Assembly (NCBI GenBank): GCA_025356475.1
Contig: JANXSX010000088.1
Coordinates: 1 to 64,000, forward strand
DNA length: 64,000 nt
Direction: 5' to 3'
DNA from: Isosphaeraceae bacterium
GTDB taxonomy: Bacteria > Planctomycetota > Planctomycetia > Isosphaerales > Isosphaeraceae
The first letter of the stretch is position 1, and each line of letters begins with the position of its first letter. The notes under the pieces were generated by a model, which was not told where the DNA came from, searched no databases, and worked only from the letters and a program-made list of their open reading frames with translations. Of this stretch, positions 7,731-15,486 are shown in pieces. Made by a program: the position numbers and the translations under genes.

Positions 7731-9277
7731 GATTCGACACCTCTGCGCAATACAATTTGGGGACGGAAGGCATGGACCACTAGCCCGGAGACAATCAAAA
7801 TGAACGTCGAGACCATGGGAGCATATCGTACCGCCCAACCATCGCCATAGATCTCCGCCCGAGGCCATGCGACGTTCACGACGAGGCCGATCCCCCACAC
7901 CACGGCAATCAGGTTCAGAGGCAGCCCCCACCGTCCCAGCCGAAATTCCGACCCGGCCTCATTTTCCGCTGGCCAACCCTTGAATCGTTGCAGAAGGAGT
8001 GGAACAGTAACCATCAGATAAGCCAAGTTCGCCCAGACGATCGATACCGATGCAGCGAGTTCGATAATTTTCGGCTGACCGAGGTTCATGAGGAGCAGAG
8101 CGGCTGCGATCAGTCCGACGACTCCAGCAGCACGCGCAGGGATCTGGAGCGGACCATTGACGACCGACAAAAACCGAGAGCCGGGCAAGACATTGTCGCG
8201 TGCCATCGCAAAAATCAATCGAACTGCCCCCGTATGAACGGCGAGGGCACACACTGTGATGGCCAGGGCAATGACCGCAAGAAAGAGTCGGCCGACGGTC
8301 CCACCCAATCGATCCATGACGATCGATGTCAAGCCACCCGAGGGCGAGGTCAGTTCGATCCCGTCGAGGTTGTTTGCAGCCATTAGCCCTGCCAGGACCA
8401 GCAAGATTCCAAACGTTGCTGCGGAGCCTAACGCCCAGAGAATCGCCCTGGGAGCGGTCCGTCGCGGGTTGCGAGTCTCTTCCGCGAGAGTCCCCGCAGT
8501 GTCAAATCCATACATGACATAAGAGGCAGATAAGGACGCGGCGAGAAAAGCTCCGAACGGATGAACGGACTTCGAACCGATCAGCACGACCTCGGGTCCA
8601 CGTTTCGCCAGAAAGAAGAGGAGTCCGATCAGGATCGTTGCACCCAGCAGTTCCGTGAACACCCCAAAGTTGTTGAGACGAGCCATAAGCTTGACGCCAA
8701 GAGCATTGATCACTGTCGAGAATCCGACAAGTCCGAGGCCAAGCAAGACCGCGTTCTTCGCCGCATCCGCAGGAGTGTTCGAATCACCGACAACCTGGAG
8801 CGCGGGGATCAATTGCGGCAAAGTTGATTGCAGCGCAAGCGTGACCGCCACCAAACTGACGATCAGACAACCCAGGAAAATCCAACCAGCAAGCCACCCG
8901 AGTCGGCCGCCGGTCGTGTGTTTTGACCACTGATAAACACCGCCTGCCAGCGGGTAATGGGTCGCCAGTTCCGCGAAGCAGAGGGCCACGGTGAATTGAC
9001 CGAGAAAGACGAGCGGCCAGGTCCAGAAAAACGCCGGACCACCCAGACCATACCCAAGGAAGAACGTCTGGGTGGTGCCAGTCAGGATTGAGAGATAAGA
9101 GAAACCCGCTGCGAAGGAAGAGAACCGCCCGAGCGAGCGACCAAGCTCGGGCTGGTAACCAAAAGCCGCGAGATCCGCAATGTCCTGAGCCTCTGTATGG
9201 ACAGGCCGAGGGGCACGGGGGCGACGTTCGCGTTTGATTCGCGAGACCTTCGCCTTCCGTACCTTGAGTCGAATCAT
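7727..9277 (-). CDS. APC family amino acid/choline permease
   Basis: This 516-residue protein shows about 12 apolar helices after a basic, Arg/Lys-rich N-terminal tail of about 30 residues. It fits the APC superfamily, in particular the amino acid/choline transporter branch: SILTGTTQTFFLGYGLGGP in helix 1-2, FAELATHYPLAGGVYQWSK after helix 3, and GFDTAGTLAEETRNPRR after helix 6. It should import an amine or amino acid at the inner membrane. Its start overlaps the end of the methyltransferase gene and its end overlaps the Pcs-like start, each as ATGA, so the three are translationally coupled. This context makes choline or ethanolamine the likely cargo, but that is inference. Confidence 0.85.
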   Translation of the reverse strand: MIRLKVRKAKVSRIKRERRPRAPRPVHTEAQDIADLAAFGYQPELGRSLGRFSSFAAGFSYLSILTGTTQTFFLGYGLGGPAFFWTWPLVFLGQFTVALCFAELATHYPLAGGVYQWSKHTTGGRLGWLAGWIFLGCLIVSLVAVTLALQSTLPQLIPALQVVGDSNTPADAAKNAVLLGLGLVGFSTVINALGVKLMARLNNFGVFTELLGATILIGLLFFLAKRGPEVVLIGSKSVHPFGAFLAASLSASYVMYGFDTAGTLAEETRNPRRTAPRAILWALGSAATFGILLVLAGLMAANNLDGIELTSPSGGLTSIVMDRLGGTVGRLFLAVIALAITVCALAVHTGAVRLIFAMARDNVLPGSRFLSVVNGPLQIPARAAGVVGLIAAALLLMNLGQPKIIELAASVSIVWANLAYLMVTVPLLLQRFKGWPAENEAGSEFRLGRWGLPLNLIAVVWGIGLVVNVAWPRAEIYGDGWAVRYAPMVSTFILIVSGLVVHAFRPQIVLRRGVES

Positions 9278-10080
9278 CGCTTATCGGCCTTGTAGATGCC
9301 CCACTTCTGATCGCCTGCCTTGCAGAAGACATCCTTCATGGCCCAGCGTTCGATCAAGTAGCTTGCATCCTGTTCCGAAAACATCTGAACGAATTCGGCA
9401 CGAGTTGCCTTGAGCTGCTCGGCTTCGCGATGCATGATCGCGATGAACTGTTCGGTCGCGTCTTCGGCAACCACATCGACGAACCCGGCGTCTTCGAGCA
9501 GCTTGCCATAGCTCGCCGGATCGATGACGTGATAACCCGTCTTCTTGATATATGCCTGGAAGTCGGGTGAGCCGGCCCCGGTCCCGCGTGCATAATCGGT
9601 GACGACCAGCCGTCCGCCGGGCTTGAGCAGGTTGTACAGCCGCTTGAAAAGTGCGGGCTTGTCATGGATGTGCATCAGTGCATCGCGTGACCACACGATG
9701 TCGAAGGGCTGGTCGAAATCGGTCGTCATGATGTCGGCGATCTGGAACTCAACCGAGTCGCCGACATTGGCTTCTTGAGCGCGCTCGTGGGCGATCGCGA
9801 TCATCTCTGGAGCGAGATCAACCCCAACGACCTTGACGCCGAAGCGTTTGGCCAGGTCGAACGCAGCCCCACCGATGCCACTGCCAACGTCGATGACTCG
9901 GGCACCAGGCTTGAGGTGATCGCCCAGCCGAGCGACCAGTGCGTCGGTCGTCTCTTGGCCACCAGTTGAGATGTAGCCAGGCCCGAAAATCTTCTCGTAA
10001 CGAAGAATCCCGTTGCGGCTGTACTGACCGTTATTATCGTACTTGGCGGTGTCGTTGGCCGCACTCTGCGTCGTCGTCAT
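9274..10080 (-). CDS. Phosphoethanolamine N-methyltransferase
   Basis: The 268-residue protein is a class I SAM methyltransferase (VIDVGSGIGG at 62-71). Outside the SAM site it follows the single-domain phosphoethanolamine methyltransferases known from Plasmodium and plants: QYSRNG with Tyr20, YEKIFGPGYISTGG, SRDALMH with His137, and a WGIYKADK end. Tyr20 and His137 align by eye with the catalytic Tyr/His pair of the Plasmodium enzyme. The family methylates phosphoethanolamine three times to phosphocholine. Length is typical for the single-domain type. It is the first gene of a coupled trio with the permease and the Pcs-like enzyme, and a choline/ethanolamine kinase lies 305 bp upstream on the same strand. 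I am fairly sure of the family; the number of methyl steps is not visible. Confidence 0.87.
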   Translation of the reverse strand: MTTTQSAANDTAKYDNNGQYSRNGILRYEKIFGPGYISTGGQETTDALVARLGDHLKPGARVIDVGSGIGGAAFDLAKRFGVKVVGVDLAPEMIAIAHERAQEANVGDSVEFQIADIMTTDFDQPFDIVWSRDALMHIHDKPALFKRLYNLLKPGGRLVVTDYARGTGAGSPDFQAYIKKTGYHVIDPASYGKLLEDAGFVDVVAEDATEQFIAIMHREAEQLKATRAEFVQMFSEQDASYLIERWAMKDVFCKAGDQKWGIYKADKR

Positions 10081-10385
10081 GAACGCGAAACCCTTCGAAA
10101 GGCCGTGCTCGAAAGCAAAAACCGGTGATGTTGATCAAGGATGGCGGGGCGTCCGTGGTCGAATCACGAGCGGACGATGAACAGTCGGCGAAAAACCGAT
10201 GAAGGAAAGCCTACCAATTTCTCTTCGCTACGTCCAAGGTTGCAACTAAAAATCGGGGCATCTTCACAAAGCAATTTTCACAATTCTTGAAATCCATACG
10301 CATGGTTCGGCGTGGCGATTCCTGCCATTCCTTCTGCCACATCATGCAAAATCGATGTTGCGAATTGCATTTGAAACAAGAAAAG
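10081..10385. other. Intergenic region before methyltransferase gene
   Basis: No gene is seen in these 305 bp. They separate the kinase gene from the coupled trio on the same strand and should hold the promoter of the trio. The A/T-rich part near 10250-10300 is a candidate, but I could not settle on a convincing -35/-10 pair. Confidence 0.4.
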
Positions 10386-11255
10386 CTATATGTCAGCTCT
10401 TGCTATTTGATAGGCATTGAAATTCTTTGATGCATAGCCTTCATAATCGAATTCGATATCTGAGGCCACGGTTTGAATTACGGACCAAAGCGCCTCTCGA
10501 AGCAGAGAAACGGCCTTCAGAATCGCTAATTCCGACCGGTCCACCGCGTCAATTTGGCCTCGATAGGCTTCGAGCAAGGTTAGCTCTGCTTCGGTCGAGA
10601 AACCGCAATTTCCCGAGAGGCAGGCGAGATCGAAGAGGGGGTGGCCAATCCCGGCATACTCCCAGTCGACCAGCCAAATGCGTTCGTCGCTCGCCAGGAT
10701 ATTGGCTGCGAGCAGGTCGTTGTGGCAGAGCGTCGGCGTAAAGGGAGCGATCCGCATCGAGAGCCGACTGGAATCAGCCACCATCGCGTCAATGTCGCTT
10801 GGTAGTTTGGCCCCAAGTTCGCGGGCGGTTCTTGCATAGGTGCGGACCGTTTGAAATGGCGAAAAGTAGAGCATCTCGCCCGTCAGGTCCGTCCAGCCGC
10901 CGTGGAGCTGTTTCAAGACTTGGGCCATTCTAAGCAAAAACCCCGCCTCCCGCACTTGGTCGGCGTTCAAGGTGCGGGCACGGAGGCGGTCGCTGATCAT
11001 GACTCCGTTGGCATGGTGAACGACGCGTGGGGCGACTTCAAGTTCTGCCCCCGCTCGCTGGCAGATCATTTCATTACGTCGATCAATCCCAAGAAGCGTG
11101 CGATCAACACACACCCTTGCGACATACGTGCCTGAATTATCTTTCACAAGATAGTTATGATTGGTGATGCCACCCGGCAATACTTCAAGCGAGACCGGCC
11201 CCAACCAGAGGTCAAGCGCTCGAATCGTTCGGGCATCCACGTGGTCACTATTCAT
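10386..11255 (-). CDS. Choline/ethanolamine kinase family protein
   Basis: The 289-residue protein has an aminoglycoside-phosphotransferase-like kinase fold. PGGITNHNYLV near residue 27 is the nucleotide loop of choline kinases, CHNDLLAANIL (His178, Asp180, Asn185) is the catalytic loop, and WLVDWEYAG (Asp197) is the metal-binding motif. GHPLFDLACLSGN follows as in LicA/choline kinases. It should phosphorylate choline or ethanolamine in the cytoplasm. It starts 28 bp after the stop of the DUF1501 gene and precedes the phosphoethanolamine methyltransferase on the same strand, so ethanolamine is an attractive substrate: the product would feed the methyltransferase. Substrate preference cannot be read from sequence. 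Confidence 0.85.
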   Translation of the reverse strand: MNSDHVDARTIRALDLWLGPVSLEVLPGGITNHNYLVKDNSGTYVARVCVDRTLLGIDRRNEMICQRAGAELEVAPRVVHHANGVMISDRLRARTLNADQVREAGFLLRMAQVLKQLHGGWTDLTGEMLYFSPFQTVRTYARTARELGAKLPSDIDAMVADSSRLSMRIAPFTPTLCHNDLLAANILASDERIWLVDWEYAGIGHPLFDLACLSGNCGFSTEAELTLLEAYRGQIDAVDRSELAILKAVSLLREALWSVIQTVASDIEFDYEGYASKNFNAYQIARADI

Positions 11256-11283
11256 CCGCTGCTCGGCTCCGGAACTTGAGGGG

Positions 11284-12687
11284 TTAGACCAGGATCGAAC
11301 GAACCACTTCGCCCGAGACGTCGGTCAGACGATAGTCACGGCCACTCTGGCGATAGGTCAGTTTTGTATGGTCGATACCCATCAGGTGAAGGATTGTCGC
11401 GTGTAAGTCGTGGACATGTACCTTGTCGCGGATGGAGTGCCAGCCGAACTCGTCAGTCTCCCCGTAGGCCATACCTCCCTTGACCCCGCCACCTGCCATC
11501 CACATGGTAAATCCGAACGGGTGGTGCTCACGCCCATCGGTCCCTTCGGCGGTCGGAGTTCGACCGAATTCGCCACCCCAGACGACCAAGGTATCATCGA
11601 GCAGGCCGCGCGATTTCAGGTCAGTCAGAAGTCCCGCGATCGGCCCATCGGTCGCTGCACAGTTGTTGGGAAGCTCAGTCTTGAGCCCACCATGTTGATC
11701 CCAAAGTTGGCAACTCTTGCGCTTGGAGGTCTGGGTATGGTAGACCTGAATACATCGGACTCCACGCTCAGCCAGCCGACGGGCCATCAGGCACTGTGTT
11801 CCGAAGATCTCGGTGGCCGGATCATCGAGACCATAGAGTGACTTCGTCGCTCGGGACTCCGACTCGATATGAAATGCTTCAGGTGCTCGCATCTGCATCC
11901 GGTAGGCAAGTTCGAATGAGGCGATCCGCGCTGACAGGCGGCTATCGTCCTCCTTGCCTCGTCGATGCAATTCGTTGAGTTTTGAGAGTCCGTCCAGTTG
12001 GTCGCGCTGTTGATCCTTGCGAAAGATGGGATTGTCGAGATTCGCAATCGGTCGATTCAGGTCGGAGATCAAGGTTCCCTGGTGGGCTGCCGGCAGAAAG
12101 CTCGATGCCCAGAGCGGGGCACCTTGCGCCGGTTGGCTCGGGCTGATCACCACGAACCCTGGGAGGTCGCGGTTCTCACTTCCGAGTCCGTAAGTCAGCC
12201 AGCTTCCTAAGCTCGGCCGAGAGAACGTTTGTTCTCCCGTATTCATCTGCAAGCACGCCCCATTGTGATTGATGTTGTCGGCCACCATTGAGCGAATTAC
12301 GCAGAGATCATCCGCTCGTTTGGCAAGCTTTGGGAACAGTTCGCTGATATCGAGCCCCGCCTGGCCGTACTTGCCGAACTTGAATGGGGATTGGAGCAGG
12401 TTACCTGTTCGGGTCCGCTCCAGGTGCGGCATGGTGAAGGGCAGGGGCTTGCCGTTGTCTCGGATTAGCCGTGGCTTGGGATCGAAGGTATCGACATGCG
12501 ATGGTCCACCCGACATGAACAGGAAAATGACCCGTTTCGCCTTGGGCTCGAACATGGGTGGCCGAGGAGCCAGCGGATCTGACGATTCTTGGCTGCGTGC
12601 CTCGTCGGCGAGCACTCCCGCAAGGCCGAGGAGGCCAAATCCGCCCCCCAGTCTGCGAAGGGCCTCACGCCTTGATGGATCGAACAC
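11284..12687 (-). CDS. DUF1501 family exported protein
   Basis: The 467-residue protein starts with a Tat-type signal (SRREALRRLGGGFGLLGLAG). The body matches DUF1501, an abundant planctomycete family with an alkaline phosphatase/sulfatase-like fold: FLFMSGGPSHVDTFDPKP near residue 52, GAPLWASSFLPAAHQGT in the middle, and VVWGGEFGRTPTAEG, GREHHPFGFTMWMAGGG near the C-terminus. Function is unknown. The start codon is GTG at 12687 with AGAGGA about 9 bases upstream. DUF1501 genes usually follow a DUF1549/DUF1553 gene, but here the downstream partner is a choline kinase gene, 28 bp away. Confidence 0.9.
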   Translation of the reverse strand: MFDPSRREALRRLGGGFGLLGLAGVLADEARSQESSDPLAPRPPMFEPKAKRVIFLFMSGGPSHVDTFDPKPRLIRDNGKPLPFTMPHLERTRTGNLLQSPFKFGKYGQAGLDISELFPKLAKRADDLCVIRSMVADNINHNGACLQMNTGEQTFSRPSLGSWLTYGLGSENRDLPGFVVISPSQPAQGAPLWASSFLPAAHQGTLISDLNRPIANLDNPIFRKDQQRDQLDGLSKLNELHRRGKEDDSRLSARIASFELAYRMQMRAPEAFHIESESRATKSLYGLDDPATEIFGTQCLMARRLAERGVRCIQVYHTQTSKRKSCQLWDQHGGLKTELPNNCAATDGPIAGLLTDLKSRGLLDDTLVVWGGEFGRTPTAEGTDGREHHPFGFTMWMAGGGVKGGMAYGETDEFGWHSIRDKVHVHDLHATILHLMGIDHTKLTYRQSGRDYRLTDVSGEVVRSILV

Positions 12688-12999
12688 GGGAGTTTCCTCT
12701 CACCGATCGAGATTGTCCTAAGCACATCATTTCACGTCGAATTTTGATCAGTGCATGGCCAGGCGCAGTTCTTCTCGACTTGTTTACCAGTCTCTCACCC
12801 CGACCCTTGCGATACAAGCCTCCCATCAGCCTACGTCTGGCCACCAGTGCGCTCGGAACCTGCCTCCGAGGTGGCGGCGGTGTCCCAATATCCTTGTCAT
12901 CGCACATCAGCGATCCCAAGCAAGGGAATCGAGCAGCCCTTAACTGGCTTTCCGCAACCTGGCTTGACCTGGCTTAAGCGACATACTAAACTTTCGTCC
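12688..12999. other. Divergent intergenic region
   Basis: This 312-bp gap lies between the divergent DUF1501 and polymerase genes and should contain both promoters. The open frame reading into the polymerase from 12751 has no polymerase-like residues and no ribosome binding site. A short tandem direct repeat (ACCTGGCTTG/ACCTGGCTTA, about 12957-12976) sits 25 bp before the polymerase start and overlaps a TTGACC box. Confidence 0.4.
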
Positions 13000-14232
13000 A
13001 TGTGGACAAAAGTAAAGGCAATTGGTCATCTTGATGCGGACTGTTTTTACGTCTCGGCGGAGCGGGTGCGCGACTCGTTTCTGGTGGGGAAGCCTGTGGG
13101 GGTGCTTGGCAACCAGGGGGCGTGCGTCATAGCCAAGAGTTACGAGATGAAGGCAGCCGGGGTTGGTACAGGGATGCCGATCTGGGAGGCTCTCGACAAG
13201 TGTCCCGACGGCATCTATATCAAGCGTGACTTTCGCTGGTATGAAGTTCTGAGTCGGATGATGCTGGAGATCGTTCGCGAGATCTCGCCGACCGTGGAGT
13301 ATTACTCGATCGACGAGTTCTTCTTTGAGGCCCAGCCGATGCGCGGGATGACCTTGGCGGAGACGGCTCTGGCGATTCGCGACCAGATCTGGGAACGGGT
13401 GCGAATTCCCGTGACGGTCGGTATTGCTCGGACCCGCACACTGGCCAAGTTAATCTCGGACGCGGCCAAGCCGTTTGGTGCGCTCGCAGTGCTGGATCGT
13501 GAGGCCGAGGTCGAGTTGCTTTCAGGGCGTCCTGTGACCGAGATTACCGGGATCGCCGGCCGACGCGCGGCCAGGTTGCTGCCCTGGGGGATTCAGTCGT
13601 GTCTCGACCTGGCCCGTGCTGATCGCCGCCTGGTCCGGTCGTTGCTCACAGCCTCGGGGGAGTCGCTCTGGTGGGAACTCAATGGCGATCCTGTCCAGCC
13701 GATTCACGCAAGCCGGCCAATCCATAAAGCACTCTCGCGAGGAGGAAGTTTCGGCGAGGCGACGTCGAACCCACTCATTCTTTACGCGTGGCTGGTGAGG
13801 AACCTCGAACGCTTGATCGAGGAGTTGCACTATCACGAAGTCTGTCCAGGGCGACTGACAATTTATGTGATGTACAAAAATGGTCAAACGGGCATGGGCC
13901 AAGGAAACCTCTCAGTGCCAAGCGATCGTTTTGATGTGTTGCTCGACTTTGCTCGATTACTGTTGCGACGTGCCTGGGTGCCCCGGGTGCAGGCGACCCG
14001 AATGCATCTGATCGCCGAGAATCTGACCCGCCGCGTGGATACGCCACTTGACCTGTTCGACCCCCCCGGAGCCGACCGGGCCGCGACCATCGCCGCAGTC
14101 AAACGCGCAATTAATGACCGCCACGGTCGCTTCATGCTCCGGAGCGCAGCGACGTTACCACTCAAAAAAATCTATGCCGATCAAGCCAATGCGTATGATA
14201 TCTGCGACGTTCGTGGCAAGATCTGTTTTTGA
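13000..14232 (+). CDS. Y-family DNA polymerase (DinB/UmuC type)
   Basis: The 410-residue product is a translesion DNA polymerase. The two catalytic motifs are clear: HLDADCFYVSAE near residue 8 and YYSIDEFFFE near 102, each supplying metal-binding acids. Between them, GKPVGVLGNQGACVIAKSYEMKAAGV resembles UmuC. The thumb has TLAKLISDAAKPFG, and ITGIAGRRAARLL is the HhH segment. A little-finger domain fills residues 230-345; there is no visible C-terminal clamp-binding motif. I chose the ATG at 13000 because conserved residues begin there; the frame is open to 12751, but the extra 83 residues look like spacer. A possible promoter (TTGACC ... TACTAA) and a tandem repeat precede it. It is probably damage-regulated, though I found no known LexA box. 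Confidence 0.9.
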   Translation: MWTKVKAIGHLDADCFYVSAERVRDSFLVGKPVGVLGNQGACVIAKSYEMKAAGVGTGMPIWEALDKCPDGIYIKRDFRWYEVLSRMMLEIVREISPTVEYYSIDEFFFEAQPMRGMTLAETALAIRDQIWERVRIPVTVGIARTRTLAKLISDAAKPFGALAVLDREAEVELLSGRPVTEITGIAGRRAARLLPWGIQSCLDLARADRRLVRSLLTASGESLWWELNGDPVQPIHASRPIHKALSRGGSFGEATSNPLILYAWLVRNLERLIEELHYHEVCPGRLTIYVMYKNGQTGMGQGNLSVPSDRFDVLLDFARLLLRRAWVPRVQATRMHLIAENLTRRVDTPLDLFDPPGADRAATIAAVKRAINDRHGRFMLRSAATLPLKKIYADQANAYDICDVRGKICF

Positions 14233-14250
14233 CGAGATGAGAACATAATT

Positions 14251-14268
14251 TTTCGTGCAATTGCGAAA
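14251..14268. terminator. Weak hairpin between convergent genes
   Basis: TTTCG pairs with CGAAA around an 8-base loop in an A/T-rich setting, between the polymerase stop and the stop of the convergent hypothetical gene. It could serve both strands but the stem is short. Confidence 0.35.
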
Positions 14269-14269
14269 T

Positions 14270-15139
14270 TCAATCAGACCGCCATCTTTTGGGTGGCTCG
14301 GCATCGAACCGACCTGTAGGTGGAGTAAACTTGATGCCGACCTGCCAGAGCAACTCCGGTTGATGCTTGGCTAACAGATACTTCATCACCACTTCATCCG
14401 ATGGTGGCATTCCTGGGTCTTGGAAGACCACACAGAGACGGGCGTGAGGACGGCCACTGGGGCACTCCCAAACTTCGATCAAGCCATGGGGTCGGCGAGG
14501 AATCCGGTAGAACTTGTCGCCGTTCTTGACCGTAACGCGATCGAGCCGACAGAACTCGTCGAATTCCTTAGGCTCAACGACATCGCGAACGAGTTCGGCC
14601 GCGACGAGTTCGGGAACGCCGGACTGGTAGGCAGCCGCATCGAGCCGCATGGGCTCAATTTCCTGGGTAGGGCTGGGGGTACTTCGGCCTTCGATCACCC
14701 GGAATGTCTCCCACTCGACCAGCCGGGCGTAGCCCGCCCGCAAGGCGGCGCTGGAGATGACCAACTGCGGGAAACTCGAGGCGGCTCGAACGACTTCATG
14801 GGCGAAGGCATTCACCTCGCGCTGGAGCTTCGCCATCCAGAATCGAGGGGTCTGGGTTCGGTCCGACTCGCTATACCGGAACAGCTTGGGACCGACATTC
14901 GGGATCGTCACCGGAGTTTCCGCGCCTTCTTTCCGAAGGCTTCGGAGCACGGTGTCGTACGTCTCCTCTCCGTCGAGGAATTTCTCGGCGGCTTGCTGAT
15001 GGCCGTGATTCTTAACCAGAATCACACGATAGCTCGGTCGGGCGAGGAAGGTGACGTCGCGTGCCTGATGGTCGACGTCGCTCCGTTGGTCGTCGACCTC
15101 GATCTCCCATCGAAGGTAACCTGTGCGGATCATCGGCAT
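14270..15139 (-). CDS. Hypothetical protein
   Basis: I do not recognise this 289-residue soluble protein. It has no signal peptide or membrane segment. Visible features are a start rich in acidic residues (IEVDDQRSDVDHQARDVTF), a LARPSYRVILVKNHG segment, a helical centre with many Ala, and a C-terminal part with a PHARLCVVFQDPG motif and a basic end. The second Met (15133) has a better GGGG spacing than the first. It begins 15 bp after the stop of a small gene whose product ends in Gly-Gly, and the two are clearly one transcription unit. It converges on the polymerase gene. Confidence 0.6.
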   Translation of the reverse strand: MPMIRTGYLRWEIEVDDQRSDVDHQARDVTFLARPSYRVILVKNHGHQQAAEKFLDGEETYDTVLRSLRKEGAETPVTIPNVGPKLFRYSESDRTQTPRFWMAKLQREVNAFAHEVVRAASSFPQLVISSAALRAGYARLVEWETFRVIEGRSTPSPTQEIEPMRLDAAAYQSGVPELVAAELVRDVVEPKEFDEFCRLDRVTVKNGDKFYRIPRRPHGLIEVWECPSGRPHARLCVVFQDPGMPPSDEVVMKYLLAKHQPELLWQVGIKFTPPTGRFDAEPPKRWRSD

Positions 15140-15154
15140 CGGCCCCGGATCACG

Positions 15155-15382
15155 TCAACCACCTTGGATTGCGGGGACAATCAAGATTTCGGGGGCGGAG
15201 GCATCGAAGACTCGGATGGCTTGCGTCTGCCCAGGCCCATCAAGCCTGAAGGCAAGGCGACCAGCAGTGTAGTTCTCGCCAAACGCACGTTCGGCCTCGG
15301 CAATTGTTTCGGGCTGGGTTTTATCCCACTCCGCCAGGCAGAGATCACCGTGGCCGGTCTTGAGGAGTCTGAGCTTGGCCAT
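15155..15382 (-). CDS. Small conserved-looking protein ending in Gly-Gly
   Basis: The product has 75 residues if it starts at the ATG at 15382 (MAKLRLLKTG...); the frame is open to 15427 but the extra residues look like spacer. It is compact and has an alternating apolar pattern ending in APEILIVPAIQGG. The two terminal Gly residues and the size are reminiscent of ubiquitin-like or ThiS/MoaD-type sulfur carriers, but I see no clear beta-grasp match, and no E1-, E2- or JAB-like gene is nearby. The 289-residue hypothetical gene follows 15 bp downstream. The function is open. Confidence 0.6.
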   Translation of the reverse strand: MAKLRLLKTGHGDLCLAEWDKTQPETIAEAERAFGENYTAGRLAFRLDGPGQTQAIRVFDASAPEILIVPAIQGG

Positions 15383-15486
15383 GATCGAGTCGCTCCATCC
15401 GTCGCAGTCTTGAAGTCCTGGTCTCAATCTTAGAGGCGGGTCATCGTCGAATGTGAGGAATTCGAGGCGGACACGCTTTGACGATG

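Noticed and set aside
6933-7931. Longer start for the phosphatidylcholine-synthase-like protein
   Set aside because: The extra 67 residues lie inside the permease gene in another frame; the ATGA overlap at 7727-7730 gives a natural start.
14420-15433. 337-codon plus-strand frame
   Set aside because: It mirrors the two minus-strand genes; it is open because of GC-rich codon bias and has no ribosome binding site.
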